Below, piece by piece: positions 17,570 to 26,098 of a DNA stretch of 64,000 nucleotides. Source of the DNA: Methylomagnum ishizawai (GTDB lineage: Bacteria; Pseudomonadota; Gammaproteobacteria; Methylococcales; Methylococcaceae). The translations under genes were made by a program, and so were the position numbers. The notes beneath the pieces were generated by a model. That model worked only from the letters and a program-made list of their open reading frames with translations, was not told where the DNA came from and made no database searches. The DNA lies in the NCBI RefSeq assembly GCF_019670005.1, contig NZ_AP019783.1, positions 4,056,150-4,120,149 on the forward strand, written 5' to 3'. The first letter of the stretch is position 1. Each line of letters begins with the position of its first letter.

Positions 17570-19090
17570 ATGGATGTCGATGATTTCGGTGATTTATGCA
17601 TGGGCTGCATGAAGGACAAGGGCAACTCGGCCTGCTGCCCCCAATGCGGTTATCGACCGGACCCGCAACGGAATGTATTCGCCCTGCCCTACCAAACCAT
17701 CCTCAACAACAAATTCCTGGTCGGGCGCATCCTGGGCCATCCCGGCGGCTTCGGCATCACCTATCTGGCCTTGGATTTGGTGCTGCACACCCCCTTGGCG
17801 ATCAAGGAATACCTGCCCCGCGGCCTGGCGGTCCGCGACACCCTGAACCTCAAGGTCGTCCCCCATGGCGGCGAGGACAGCGAGCGGTTCAGCTACGGGA
17901 TGGGGCAATTCCTGCAAGAGGCCCGCACCCTGTGCAAGTTCAGCCACCCCAACGTGGTCCGGGTCCGGGAGTTTTTCCAACAGAATAATACCGCCTATCT
18001 CGCCATGGATTATTACGAAGGGATATCCCTGACGGAATACCTGGGACGCAACGGCGGCAAACTCCCCGAGGCCACGGCCCTGGCCTTTATCCTGCCGATC
18101 CTCGATGGTTTGGCGGAAATCCACGCCAAGGGTTTTCTGCACCGCGATATCAAACCCGCCAATATCTATCTGACCCAGGGCGGCTCCCCGATCCTGCTGG
18201 ATTTCGGAGCCGCCCGCCAAGCCCTGGGCGGGCACGGCGCCCAAACCCTATCGGTGATCCTGACCCCAGGATTCGCCCCGTTCGAGCAATACCTGGAACG
18301 GGCGGAATTCGGCCCCTCCACCGACATCTATGCCGTCGGAGCCACGCTGTACTACCTCCTGACCGGGGAAAGACCCCAGGAGGCCACCCACCGCTGCCGC
18401 CGGGACGAGGTGCTGCCGCCGGAACAATTGGAACCCTCGATCACGCCCGCGGTGGGCCAGGCCATCATGCGGGCCTTGGCCATCGAGCCGGAACAGCGTC
18501 CGCAAACGATCCAGGAATTCAAGGCCCTGCTCCTGGCCGGGGGAGCGGCGGCACCGGCCCCCCGGCCGACACCGCCGCCCCCGCCGGAACGGTCCACGCC
18601 AGGGCGTTTGCGCCTCATCTGCCGCGAATGCGGGGAGCGCAACACGGTGCCGACCGATATCAGCCTGAGCCTGCTCGGCTGCGCGGGTTGCGGCGCGAGC
18701 CTCGCGCCGCCATCGACCAGGAAACGGCTTCCTGCCTGGGTCTGGCCGGCGTTGGGCGCGGCGTCAGGCGTGGGCGCGCTGGTGGCCGTGGCCGGACTGG
18801 CGTGGTTCGAGCCGGCCGGGATGGAGGGTAGCGGCGGCATGGCGGAAGCGGCGCGGCAACCCTCCGCCACCCCCGGCCCTCCCCAGGGTTTGCAATCCGG
18901 GAGCAATCCCCTCTACCCGCCCCCACAAAACGCCATCGACATCTGCCAGGGCAAGGCACTGGACGCGGTTTGCTGGATACAGCCGCCGGACCGGGAGGCG
19001 GAGCCGGGACGCTGCCGGCAGGTCCACGCCTATTTCGCCTGCGTGCCCGACAGTTTTCTGGGCGGGGCCGGCGGGCCGATACCGCCGTGA
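17570..19090 (+). CDS. membrane Ser/Thr protein kinase with two zinc ribbons
   Basis: The protein has 506 residues. An N-terminal zinc ribbon (C10, C13, C23, C26) precedes a complete Hanks-type kinase domain at about residues 45-325. That domain has the glycine loop GHPGGFGITY, catalytic lysine in AIKEYLP (K79), HRDIKPANI (D193) and DFGAAR (D211). A proline-rich linker and a second zinc ribbon (C351, C354, C371, C374) follow. One membrane helix lies at about 389-413, and a Cys-rich periplasmic tail of some 90 residues ends the protein. The kinase is therefore cytoplasmic and the tail external. Substrates are unknown. It is divergent from rpe. A small lipoprotein gene lies 185 bases downstream on the same strand. 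Confidence 0.88.
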   Translation: MDVDDFGDLCMGCMKDKGNSACCPQCGYRPDPQRNVFALPYQTILNNKFLVGRILGHPGGFGITYLALDLVLHTPLAIKEYLPRGLAVRDTLNLKVVPHGGEDSERFSYGMGQFLQEARTLCKFSHPNVVRVREFFQQNNTAYLAMDYYEGISLTEYLGRNGGKLPEATALAFILPILDGLAEIHAKGFLHRDIKPANIYLTQGGSPILLDFGAARQALGGHGAQTLSVILTPGFAPFEQYLERAEFGPSTDIYAVGATLYYLLTGERPQEATHRCRRDEVLPPEQLEPSITPAVGQAIMRALAIEPEQRPQTIQEFKALLLAGGAAAPAPRPTPPPPPERSTPGRLRLICRECGERNTVPTDISLSLLGCAGCGASLAPPSTRKRLPAWVWPALGAASGVGALVAVAGLAWFEPAGMEGSGGMAEAARQPSATPGPPQGLQSGSNPLYPPPQNAIDICQGKALDAVCWIQPPDREAEPGRCRQVHAYFACVPDSFLGGAGGPIPP

Positions 19091-19275
19091 ACCCTGAGGA
19101 ATAGGCGGATACGGCAAGAAATCGGGCAAGATCGCCGTGGAGCGGGTAACATCCAAGGGCGTTGCCCCGCCCGCGCCGTGGTCGATGACCGAATCGGCAC
19201 AACAAGCGGCGGGGCCACCCACCCCGGCGCGGAATCGGCCCGCGCCGGTTCCCTATTCACTACGAGGAGGTTTCC

Positions 19276-19452
19276 ATGTCCAAGAAATATTGGGTCGGAT
19301 GGGTATTGTCGGGTCTCGCGTTGGCGCTGGTCGGCTGCGGCGGCGAGGGTCCCCTGGGCAATACCCCGCCCCAAGGCAGGCCGGAATGGATGAAGAAGAA
19401 GGAAAACACCCAGCCCGCGCCCGCCCAACCCGAAGCCCCGCAACAACAATAA
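19276..19452 (+). CDS. small lipoprotein, 58 residues
   Basis: A short gene with a strong ribosome binding site, GAGGAGG, five bases before the ATG. The N-terminus MSKKYWVGWVLSGLALALVGC is a textbook lipoprotein signal, with the lipobox LVGC giving a lipidated Cys at residue 21. The mature part is only 38 residues, ends in a proline-, alanine- and glutamine-rich tail, and matches no family I know. A hairpin GCCCCC/GGGGGC (19476-19492) follows the stop, without a clear T-run. It could be cotranscribed with the upstream membrane kinase. Codon use looks normal for the genome, so I treat it as a real gene. Confidence 0.7.
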   Translation: MSKKYWVGWVLSGLALALVGCGGEGPLGNTPPQGRPEWMKKKENTQPAPAQPEAPQQQ

Positions 19453-19502
19453 CCGGCCCGCCCCACCCCGCCCCCGCCCCCGGTCCGGGGGCGCCGGGGC
19501 AT

Positions 19503-19535
19503 AAAAAACCCCGGGAACCTTGGGGTTCCCGGGGT
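19503..19535 (-). terminator. rho-independent terminator of the 62-residue gene
   Basis: A perfect 12-bp stem, ACCCCGGGAACC (19508-19519) with GGTTCCCGGGGT (19524-19535), has a four-base loop. On the minus strand it runs into six T residues. It lies 88 bases past the stop of the minus-strand gene at 19624. Confidence 0.88.
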
Positions 19536-19623
19536 CCGGTCCCTTGCGAAGCGGGTCGGCGTCTTCCTTCCTGTTCTCCCATCCGTCGCCCGGATTCGGG
19601 CTATCGCCGACGGGGCGGCGGGT

Positions 19624-19812
19624 TTACTTGCGGATGTTCCTCAACGCCTCGCTGATCTGGCCCACTTGCTTGAGGGGCACGAGCAAGACCATGGCGTCTT
19701 CGGGCTTGCCATCGTTGCCGAGCTGCATGAACTGGATTCGCGCTACGTCGTTGTGTATGGCGATGGTTTTGATGCCATCGACCAGGAAAGAAGGATTGGT
19801 TTCGGAAGACAT
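19624..19812 (-). CDS. small conserved-looking protein of unknown function, 62 residues
   Basis: The protein is a compact 62-residue polypeptide beginning MSSETNPSFLVDGIKTIAIHND. It contains RIQFMQLGNDGKPEDAMVLLVPLKQVGQISEAL. The alternation of beta-like and amphipathic stretches suggests a small soluble domain. A GAGG ribosome binding site lies about ten bases before the ATG. A GTG 12 bases earlier is an alternative. A strong terminator follows on the same strand, which supports a real monocistronic gene. I do not recognise the family. Confidence 0.65.
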   Translation of the reverse strand: MSSETNPSFLVDGIKTIAIHNDVARIQFMQLGNDGKPEDAMVLLVPLKQVGQISEALRNIRK

Positions 19813-20192
19813 GGTCTTGTGCACCTCGAAATATTATGCAGCCGCTTCGGGCCTTAATGATGGGGGTCGAACGTTAATTGAACAACAATGCCCGTAAACC
19901 AGCGCTGGGCCTTGTTTCAAAATAGGCTGCTTAGTATTGCAGATTTTATACCTTTAATCTCAGAGCAGGCTTATGAAAATTTCAAGACAATATAGCAGGA
20001 CGCGGCCTCCCCGGAATACGCCAGAGACCGCCCCACCATAGGACTCCATGCACAGGCATGGTGCGGAATATCCCGGAGGCCCGCCAGGCCACCGGACCGC
20101 CACAAAGACAGCCAAGGTTCCGCGCCAACTTGAAATGCGGCCCGGTATCCGCCATAACCCCCACCACCACCGCCCAGCACAGGCCGCACGCC
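19813..20192. other. 380-base intergenic region, no gene seen
   Basis: This divergent gap lies between the 62-residue gene and the inositol monophosphatase-family gene. It is locally AT-richer near 19910-19990. A TATAAA-like -10 can be read on the minus strand near 19945, but no -35 stands at the right distance. Nothing coding or structured was recognised. Confidence 0.6.
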
Positions 20193-20999
20193 ATGCATCC
20201 CGATATCGACGCCCTCGCCCCGCTCCTCAAAACCACCGCCCAGGAAGAAATCCTCCCCCGCTTCGCCCGCGCCGAACGCAGCTTCAAACCCGACGGCAGC
20301 ATCGTCACCGAAGTGGATTTCGCGGTGCAAAACCGCCTGGCCCTGGCCCTCAAACAACGTCATCCCCAATTCGAACTGCTGGGCGAGGAGATGGACGAAG
20401 CCCGGCAACGGGCCTTGCTGGACCGGGCCGGGCCGGGGCTATGGTGCCTCGATCCCCTCGATGGCACCAGCAACTTCGCGGCGGGGCTGCCGTTCTTCTG
20501 CATCTCCCTGGCCTTGCTGCGGGGCGGGGAGCCGGTGCTGGGGCTGATCTACGATCCGGTGCGGGACGAGTGCTTCGCCGCCGAGAAAGGCCGGGGCGCG
20601 TGGCTGAACGGCCAGCCGCTCGGTGGACACGGCGGCGGCCTGCCCTTGCGGCATGGCTTGGCGATGGTGGATTTCAAGCGCTTGGACCCGGCCCTCGCCG
20701 CCGAACTCGCCCTGCATCCGCCCTATAGTTCGCACCGCTACCTGGGTTCGGGCGCGTTGGAATGGTGCTGGCTGGCGGCGGGCCGCTTCCATGCCTATTT
20801 GCACGGCGGGCAGAAGCTATGGGATTACGCGGCGGGCAGCCTGATCTTGGCGGAAGCCGGCGGTTGCGCCGCCTCCCTGGACGGCAAGCCCATCCTCGCC
20901 ACGGCCTTGAAACCGACCTCGGTCGTCGCCGCCGCCAATCCCGGCCTGTTCGGGGAATGGCGGGCCTTCCTGGCCCCGCGGACGGCTAGGCCAGCGTAA
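20193..20999 (+). CDS. inositol monophosphatase-family phosphatase
   Basis: The protein has 268 residues. The lithium-sensitive, Mg-dependent phosphatase fold is shown by LLGEEMDE (first metal Glu), WCLDPLDGTSNFAAGLPFF (the DPLDGT motif) and WDYAAGSLILAEAGG (the C-terminal WDxAAG motif). The sequence differs enough from SuhB and CysQ that the substrate cannot be named; inositol phosphate, PAP or another sugar phosphate are all possible. The ATG at 20193 is the first with family similarity. Its end overlaps the convergent STAS gene by 14 bases. Confidence 0.88.
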   Translation: MHPDIDALAPLLKTTAQEEILPRFARAERSFKPDGSIVTEVDFAVQNRLALALKQRHPQFELLGEEMDEARQRALLDRAGPGLWCLDPLDGTSNFAAGLPFFCISLALLRGGEPVLGLIYDPVRDECFAAEKGRGAWLNGQPLGGHGGGLPLRHGLAMVDFKRLDPALAAELALHPPYSSHRYLGSGALEWCWLAAGRFHAYLHGGQKLWDYAAGSLILAEAGGCAASLDGKPILATALKPTSVVAAANPGLFGEWRAFLAPRTARPA

Positions 21000-21288
21000 A
21001 CAGCTTGTCGAAATTGGCGATCTCCAGGATTTTCCTGACATTGGGATTGGGATTGACGATCCTCACCCGTTCCCGGCTGCCACCGGCCTTCTCCAACAGC
21101 AGCAGCAGCATCCCCAGGGCGGCGCTGTCCATGTATTCGGAATGGCCAAGGTCCACCACGAAACTGCGGGCGCCGCCCGCCGCCTCCAAGGCGGTGCGGA
21201 AGGCCTGGTGCTGGCTGAAATCGAAGCGTCCGTCGATCCTCAGGATCATTTCGGCACCGTCGCCGCTCAATTGGCTGCTGATCGCCAT
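20986..21288 (-). CDS. STAS-domain protein (anti-anti-sigma type)
   Basis: The protein has 100 residues, a single STAS domain. The segment FVVDLGHSEYMDSAALGMLLLLL carries the serine (MDSAALGM) that is phosphorylated in SpoIIAA-type antagonists. An AGGA ribosome binding site lies just before the ATG. It lies 203 bases downstream of the last gene of the chemotaxis cluster, on the same strand, with no terminator seen between. It is the second STAS protein in this region. A partner switch acting with the che genes is possible but not shown. Confidence 0.85.
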   Translation of the reverse strand: MAISSQLSGDGAEMILRIDGRFDFSQHQAFRTALEAAGGARSFVVDLGHSEYMDSAALGMLLLLLEKAGGSRERVRIVNPNPNVRKILEIANFDKLFTLA

Positions 21289-21491
21289 AGGGGTCCTCGC
21301 TGATTGTGGTTATGAATGAATGCGTCCGGTTGGTGGCGGCGGGAACGGCAACACGGTTCGGGGCACCGGGGCCTCTCGATCCGCCGGTTCCCAAACCCCG
21401 CTCGGCGCAGGGCCGGCCTGCGGCGGAGCGCCTATATTGGCACTCCCCGGCAACACTTGGAAATGGGCACCCGCATCCATACTGGACAGGC

Positions 21492-22697
21492 CTAGAACAA
21501 CTCGATCTCCCCCGCCGCCAAATCCTGCTGGCGGATCGGCTTGCCGGTCCGGCTGGCCCAGGACAGCTTGAGTTCCTCGATCTCCCGGCGGCCCTTGCGC
21601 AGGGCGGCGATGGTCTCCTCTTCCGAACCATGCAAGGACAGGATCTGGCGCTCATGCTCGTTGATCAATTCGCGCAGGTGGCTGAGGTTGCCCTGGACGT
21701 ACTCGACCAATTGCCGGGCGATATCCTCGAACTGCAAGGCCCGCACCGCCGTCCCGACCCGCTCGCCGATATCCTGGGTCAAGCCGGAAATGGAGTCCAG
21801 CCCCCGTTCCAAATCCTGGTTCAACACCTTGATGTTCTCCATCATGGTATCGACCCCGGCCTTGGATTCGATGGCGGTGTTCATGTCCTGGGACGCCATC
21901 ACCTCGATCATCTCCTTGGCCGCGGCGATCTTGATCCTCGAATCGTTGACCACGCCCCTGATCTCGTCGCTGAACCGGGTCGAATAATGCGAGAGGTTCC
22001 TGACCTCGTCGGCCACCACGGCGAAACCCCGGCCCGCCTCGCCGGCGCGGGCGGCCTCGATGGCGGCGTTCAAGGCCAGGAGGTTGGTCTGGTCGGCGAT
22101 CTTCTTGACATCGCCCAGGAGTTTCTCGATCCGGTCCATATGGGCCGCGATCTCGTCCACCATGCCCACCATCTGGATGCTGTGCTTGCTGATCAACACC
22201 ACGTATTCGATGAAGCTGTTCAGCACCCGCTCGGTCTGGTTCGCCAACTGGGTAAAGGTGATGCGTTCGTTTTCGGCGGCGTCCGGGTTGAGCGGGGCGG
22301 CCAGATCGCCCAGCAACTCCCCGACCATACGGGTCTGGCGGTCGGCGATTTCGTGGATGCCGTTGAAGCTCTGGCTGAGCGTGGCGACGGCGTCGGCCAC
22401 CACGGTCTTGATCTGGCCCAGTTCGATCTGCACGTTGTGCATTTCCTGTTGGGCACAGTCGCGCATTTCGCGCAAATATTGCGCCTCGGCCTTCTGGATA
22501 TCGCCCCGCAAGCTCCCCTCGGGAGTGGCGGCAGTCTCCGGGTCGATCCCCGCCCGCCAAGCGGTCGAGGCCCAGGCCAGCGCCACCACGGCGGAAGCCA
22601 GCAACGCCAGTACCGGGGAATGGGCGGCATAGGCCACGCCGGGCAAGGTCAGGCTGGCACCGAGCGCGAGTCGATAGATACGGAAAAACTGCTGCAT
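21492..22697 (-). CDS. methyl-accepting chemotaxis protein without a sensory domain
   Basis: The protein has 401 residues. Two closely spaced hydrophobic segments at the N-terminus (about 8-25 and 28-45) are joined by almost no periplasmic loop. The rest is cytoplasmic coiled coil. The receptor tip is intact: [20 protein letters not shown] followed by [14 protein letters not shown]. The C-terminal part has [14 protein letters not shown], seen in receptors of this short class. With no external domain it probably senses an intracellular or membrane cue, or acts through partners. Start: the ATG at 22697 is 2 bases after the cheB stop; a GTG at 22703 overlapping that stop (GTGA) is equally plausible. 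Confidence 0.88.
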   Translation of the reverse strand: MQQFFRIYRLALGASLTLPGVAYAAHSPVLALLASAVVALAWASTAWRAGIDPETAATPEGSLRGDIQKAEAQYLREMRDCAQQEMHNVQIELGQIKTVVADAVATLSQSFNGIHEIADRQTRMVGELLGDLAAPLNPDAAENERITFTQLANQTERVLNSFIEYVVLISKHSIQMVGMVDEIAAHMDRIEKLLGDVKKIADQTNLLALNAAIEAARAGEAGRGFAVVADEVRNLSHYSTRFSDEIRGVVNDSRIKIAAAKEMIEVMASQDMNTAIESKAGVDTMMENIKVLNQDLERGLDSISGLTQDIGERVGTAVRALQFEDIARQLVEYVQGNLSHLRELINEHERQILSLHGSEEETIAALRKGRREIEELKLSWASRTGKPIRQQDLAAGEIELF

Positions 22698-22699
22698 AC

Positions 22700-23740
22700 T
22701 CACCGCCGTCGGTTAAGCATTTCGAGAAGGGTGGCGGGAATCCTGTCGAGGGGCAGCGTGCGCCCGGCCGCGCCGATCCTGCAAGCTTCCCCCGGCATTC
22801 CCCACACCACCGAGGTGGCCTCGTCCTGGGCGAGCGTCCCCGCCCCCGCGTCGCGCATGGCCTTGAGTCCTTGCGCCCCATCCGCGCCCATGCCGGTCAG
22901 CAACACGCCGACCGCCTCCGCCCCCGCCGCTTCCGCCACCGAGTGGAACATCACATCCACCGAGGGCTTGTGGCGGTTGACCGGCCCGCCGTCGTCGAGC
23001 CGGGCGCTATAGCCATCGCCGCGCCGCAACACCCGGAGGTGGCGGTTGCCGGGCGCGATATAGACGGTCCCGGCGGCGAGTGGCTCGCCGTCCTCGGCCA
23101 GCTTGGCCCTCAGCGCCCCGGCCTGGTCCACATGCTTGGCGAACGAGGCGCTGAAGGCGAAGGGCAGGTGCTGGCTGACCACCACGGGCGGCGTCCGCGC
23201 GGGCAAGCCCCGCACCACCGCCTTGATGGCCTCGGTGCCGCCGGTCGAAGCGCCCACCGCGATCAAGCCCCGCCGCGGCGGGGCCGCAACCAAAACCGGC
23301 GGGACGGACGGCCCGGCCCCCGCTTCCAAGGCCCGCACCGGGCAACGGGCGGCGGCGCGGACCTTGCCGATGATTTCCGCCGCGTAGTCGGAAATATCCC
23401 CGCCCTGGGCCGCGACCGGCTTCTGCATGAAGTCCACCGCGCCATAGGCCAGGGCCTGTAAGGTGGTTTCCGCGCCCTCCGCGGTCAGGGTGGACAGCAT
23501 CACCACCGGCATGGGCCTAAGGCGCATCAGGTTGCGCAGGAAGGTCAAGCCATCCATGCGCGGCATTTCCACGTCCAGGGTCAACACGTCCGGATTCAAC
23601 GCCTTGATCTTGTCGCGGGCGTCGTAGGGGTCCTGGGCCGTGCCCACCACCTCGATATCCGGGGCCGAGTCGAACACCCCGCCCAACACCGCCCGCATCA
23701 GGGCCGAATCGTCCACGATCAACAACCTAATTCTAGTCAT
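22700..23740 (-). CDS. cheB: chemotaxis response regulator and methylesterase CheB
   Basis: The protein has 346 residues. The receiver domain is at 1-120, with phospho-acceptor D56 in [11 protein letters not shown] and the switch residues in VMLSTLT and FMQKPV. A linker leads to the esterase domain, with the nucleophile in [10 protein letters not shown], His in [10 protein letters not shown] and Asp in [10 protein letters not shown]. It removes receptor methyl groups and may deamidate glutamines. It lies 8 bases after cheD. Confidence 0.95.
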   Translation of the reverse strand: MTRIRLLIVDDSALMRAVLGGVFDSAPDIEVVGTAQDPYDARDKIKALNPDVLTLDVEMPRMDGLTFLRNLMRLRPMPVVMLSTLTAEGAETTLQALAYGAVDFMQKPVAAQGGDISDYAAEIIGKVRAAARCPVRALEAGAGPSVPPVLVAAPPRRGLIAVGASTGGTEAIKAVVRGLPARTPPVVVSQHLPFAFSASFAKHVDQAGALRAKLAEDGEPLAAGTVYIAPGNRHLRVLRRGDGYSARLDDGGPVNRHKPSVDVMFHSVAEAAGAEAVGVLLTGMGADGAQGLKAMRDAGAGTLAQDEATSVVWGMPGEACRIGAAGRTLPLDRIPATLLEMLNRRR

Positions 23741-23748
23741 GGCCTTGC

Positions 23749-24387
23749 TCAAAACAGGTCCACCTCGCCCCGCACCTCGACATCCTTGATGGCGTCGCGG
23801 TACCGCAACTCGCGGCCCAGTACCGTCGTGGCCGGAACGTCCTTGAGTTTCTTGACCCGCACCCGGCCCGAGGCGGGATAGAACACCACCTTGCGCGGAT
23901 AGATATCGCCCAGGTCGCTCGCCAGCACGGGCATCCGCTCGATGGCGAGATAATCGGTGACGAAGCGGATATTGCGCTCGCCCACATCGCTCAGGGCCGG
24001 CATGAGCTTGCCGCCGCCGAACACCTTCACCTCCAGATTCTTGCGCTGGCCGCCGCGCCCCAGGATGGTGTTGATGAGATGCTCCATGGCGTAATTGCCA
24101 TAGCGGGTGGCGGAACCGATGATCTCGGAGCGCTCGTCCCGCAGCCGCTCGCCGGTGATCGAGGGCAGCATGAAATGGTTCATGCCGCCGATCCCCAGAA
24201 CCCGGTCGCGGATACAAGCCGCCACGCAGGAGCCCAGGACCGTCACGATCTGTTCGTCCTGGGCGGTGACGTAATATTCGCCGGGCAGGATTTTGGCGAT
24301 GGCCATGCCCTCGCCCTCGTCCCAATAGCGCCTCACCTCCTCGAAACCGGGCAGGCAGGCGGCGAGCCTGGGGTCGCCGTGTTTCAT
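23749..24387 (-). CDS. cheD: chemoreceptor glutamine deamidase CheD
   Basis: The protein has 212 residues. CheD deamidates receptor glutamines and in some species helps dephosphorylate CheY. The catalytic Cys is in VLGSCVAACIRD and the His in GGMNHFMLP; KVFGGGKLM and IGERN-like GERNIRFV follow. The ATG overlaps the cheR stop by 4 bases. No cheZ is seen in the cluster, so CheD could contribute to signal termination, which is inference. Confidence 0.94.
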   Translation of the reverse strand: MKHGDPRLAACLPGFEEVRRYWDEGEGMAIAKILPGEYYVTAQDEQIVTVLGSCVAACIRDRVLGIGGMNHFMLPSITGERLRDERSEIIGSATRYGNYAMEHLINTILGRGGQRKNLEVKVFGGGKLMPALSDVGERNIRFVTDYLAIERMPVLASDLGDIYPRKVVFYPASGRVRVKKLKDVPATTVLGRELRYRDAIKDVEVRGEVDLF

Positions 24388-25250
24388 GGCGCGGCCTCTG
24401 GCTTGCGATACATGGTCTGGCCCAGGTTCTCGAAGCGGTGCGCAAAGGTGTGCAGCGATTCGGAATGGCCGATGAACAAATACCCGCCCGGCGCCAACAG
24501 GTCGAAATAACGCCCGATCAAACGGGCCTTGGTCGGTTGGTCGAAATAAATCAGCACGTTGCGGCAAAAAATAAGGTCGAACGGCCCTTGCAAATCCCAA
24601 GGGCCGATCAGGTTCAATTGCTGGAAATGCACCAGGTCGCGCACCGCGTCCTTCACCTTCACCCGGCCCGCGTGCTGACCCCCGCCCTTGAGGAACCAAC
24701 GCCGCAGCCGCTCCTGGCTCAAACGGCCCACGCTGTCGGCGTCGTAGACCCCGGCCGCCGCCGTCGCCAACACCCGCGTATCCAAGTCGGTGGCGAGGAT
24801 TTTCAGATCCCAGCCGCCGAGGCGGGCGTCGGCCTCCAACAAGGTCATGGCGATGGAATAAGGCTCCTCGCCGGTGGAACAGCCCGCCGACCAGACCCGC
24901 ACGCGGCGGGAAGCGGCGTTGCGGCGCAGCCATTGCGGCACCACTTGGGTCTGGAGATAGTCGAAATGATGGTTCTCGCGGAAGAACGAGGTCAGATTGG
25001 TGGTGATGGCGTTGATGAATTCGGTGAATTCCGGGCCGGCGCGGTCCTCCACCACCGCGCAATAATCGCGGAACCGGGTCAGGCCCAAGGTCCGAAGCCG
25101 CTTCGCCAGCCGGGAATAGAACATATCGAACTTGTCGTCCGGCACCCTGATCCCCGAGTAGGCGAAGGACAAACTCCGCAGCCGCTCGAAATCCTCAAGG
25201 CCGTACTCGAATTCCCGGAAATAGCCGGGCTTGTTGGCCGGGGCGGACAT
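24384..25250 (-). CDS. cheR: chemotaxis protein methyltransferase CheR
   Basis: The protein has 288 residues and methylates receptor glutamates with S-adenosylmethionine. The N-terminal helical domain (1-90) is followed by TTNLTSFFRENHHFDYL, the SAM motif VWSAGCSTGEEPYSIAMTL, ATDLDTRVL, and FDLIFCRNVLIYF. The start at 25250 gives the family length; a longer open frame upstream is not homologous. Its likely docking partner is the C-terminal aromatic pentapeptide of the receptor at 26099-28813. Confidence 0.95.
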   Translation of the reverse strand: MSAPANKPGYFREFEYGLEDFERLRSLSFAYSGIRVPDDKFDMFYSRLAKRLRTLGLTRFRDYCAVVEDRAGPEFTEFINAITTNLTSFFRENHHFDYLQTQVVPQWLRRNAASRRVRVWSAGCSTGEEPYSIAMTLLEADARLGGWDLKILATDLDTRVLATAAAGVYDADSVGRLSQERLRRWFLKGGGQHAGRVKVKDAVRDLVHFQQLNLIGPWDLQGPFDLIFCRNVLIYFDQPTKARLIGRYFDLLAPGGYLFIGHSESLHTFAHRFENLGQTMYRKPEAAP

Positions 25251-25264
25251 GGTGGGCGCTCCGT

Positions 25265-25561
25265 TCAACGGGACGGAGGATCGCCGGCCGTCCCGGCGAG
25301 ACCGAACACGCCGGCCAAACCCAAGCAACCCGCGACCCTTTGGAACTCGGGCGAAGGCCGGTCCAGGCGGGGCGGCTTCCCGGCCTGGCGGGCGCTCTGC
25401 CATAGCACGGCCAGCAATTGCAGGGTGGCGGTATCGATCCGCCCGACTTGGGAAGCATCCACCGACACAGGTTCGGGGTGGTCCAGGGCGGCCAAGACCT
25501 CTTGCTTGAGTGTCCCTGCATTCTCTATGGTTTGTAGCTCGGCCAATACGATCTTGTTCAT
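25265..25561 (-). CDS. STAS-domain protein within the che cluster
   Basis: The protein has 98 residues and a single STAS-like fold. It begins MNKIVLAELQTIENAGTLKQ. Its core is VSVDASQVGRIDTATLQLLAVLW, where a threonine pair (DTATLQ) sits at the usual phosphorylation position instead of Ser-Ala. It lies between cheW and cheR with small spacings, so it is part of the chemotaxis transcript. STAS proteins in che operons are uncommon but known; the partner kinase or phosphatase is not visible here. Confidence 0.8.
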   Translation of the reverse strand: MNKIVLAELQTIENAGTLKQEVLAALDHPEPVSVDASQVGRIDTATLQLLAVLWQSARQAGKPPRLDRPSPEFQRVAGCLGLAGVFGLAGTAGDPPSR

Positions 25562-25593
25562 AACAAATTCTGTCGTCGTTGTTGCAAGTGGCG

Positions 25594-26097
25594 CTAGGCC
25601 AGCTGCGCCTCGATCCCGTCCCAGTCGCGCTCGGACAGCAAGGCATCGGCGTTCAACAGCATGGTCATGCGCTCGCCGGGTAGGATGCCCTTGAGATAGC
25701 GCATCTGGACCGCCGCCCCCAAGGCCGGTGGCGGACGCACCGCGTCGGGCCGCACATCCAGCACATCGGACACCGCGTCCACCACGATGCCCAGCGCCTG
25801 CTCCTCGCCCGCCGGGGATTCCAAGCCCAAGATCACGATCACCGTGGTGGCGGTATATTCGCCCCGCGCCATGCCGAAGCGCTCGCGCAGGTCCATGATC
25901 GGCAGGATGGTGCCCCTGAGGTTGATGACACCCTTGATATACGGGGGCGCTTCCGGCAATTGCCGGGCCGGCTCCCAGCCCTTGATCTCGCGGACCTTGA
26001 GGATATCGACCGCATAGGGTTCGCCCGCCAGCTCGAAAGTCAGGCATTGGTTGAACGCGCCGGTTTCGGCCCCGGCGCTGGCCACGAGGGTATTCAT
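25594..26097 (-). CDS. cheW: chemotaxis coupling protein CheW (first copy)
   Basis: The protein has 167 residues. It links receptors to CheA. The CheW fold is recognised by FELAGEPYAVDILKVREIKGW, GVINLRGTILPIMDLRERF and GIVVDAVSDVL. It is clearly a paralogue of the second CheW at 28835. The pair brackets the large receptor gene, which begins 21 bases after the other cheW and ends 1 base before this one. Confidence 0.93.
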   Translation of the reverse strand: MNTLVASAGAETGAFNQCLTFELAGEPYAVDILKVREIKGWEPARQLPEAPPYIKGVINLRGTILPIMDLRERFGMARGEYTATTVIVILGLESPAGEEQALGIVVDAVSDVLDVRPDAVRPPPALGAAVQMRYLKGILPGERMTMLLNADALLSERDWDGIEAQLA

Positions 26098-26098
26098 G

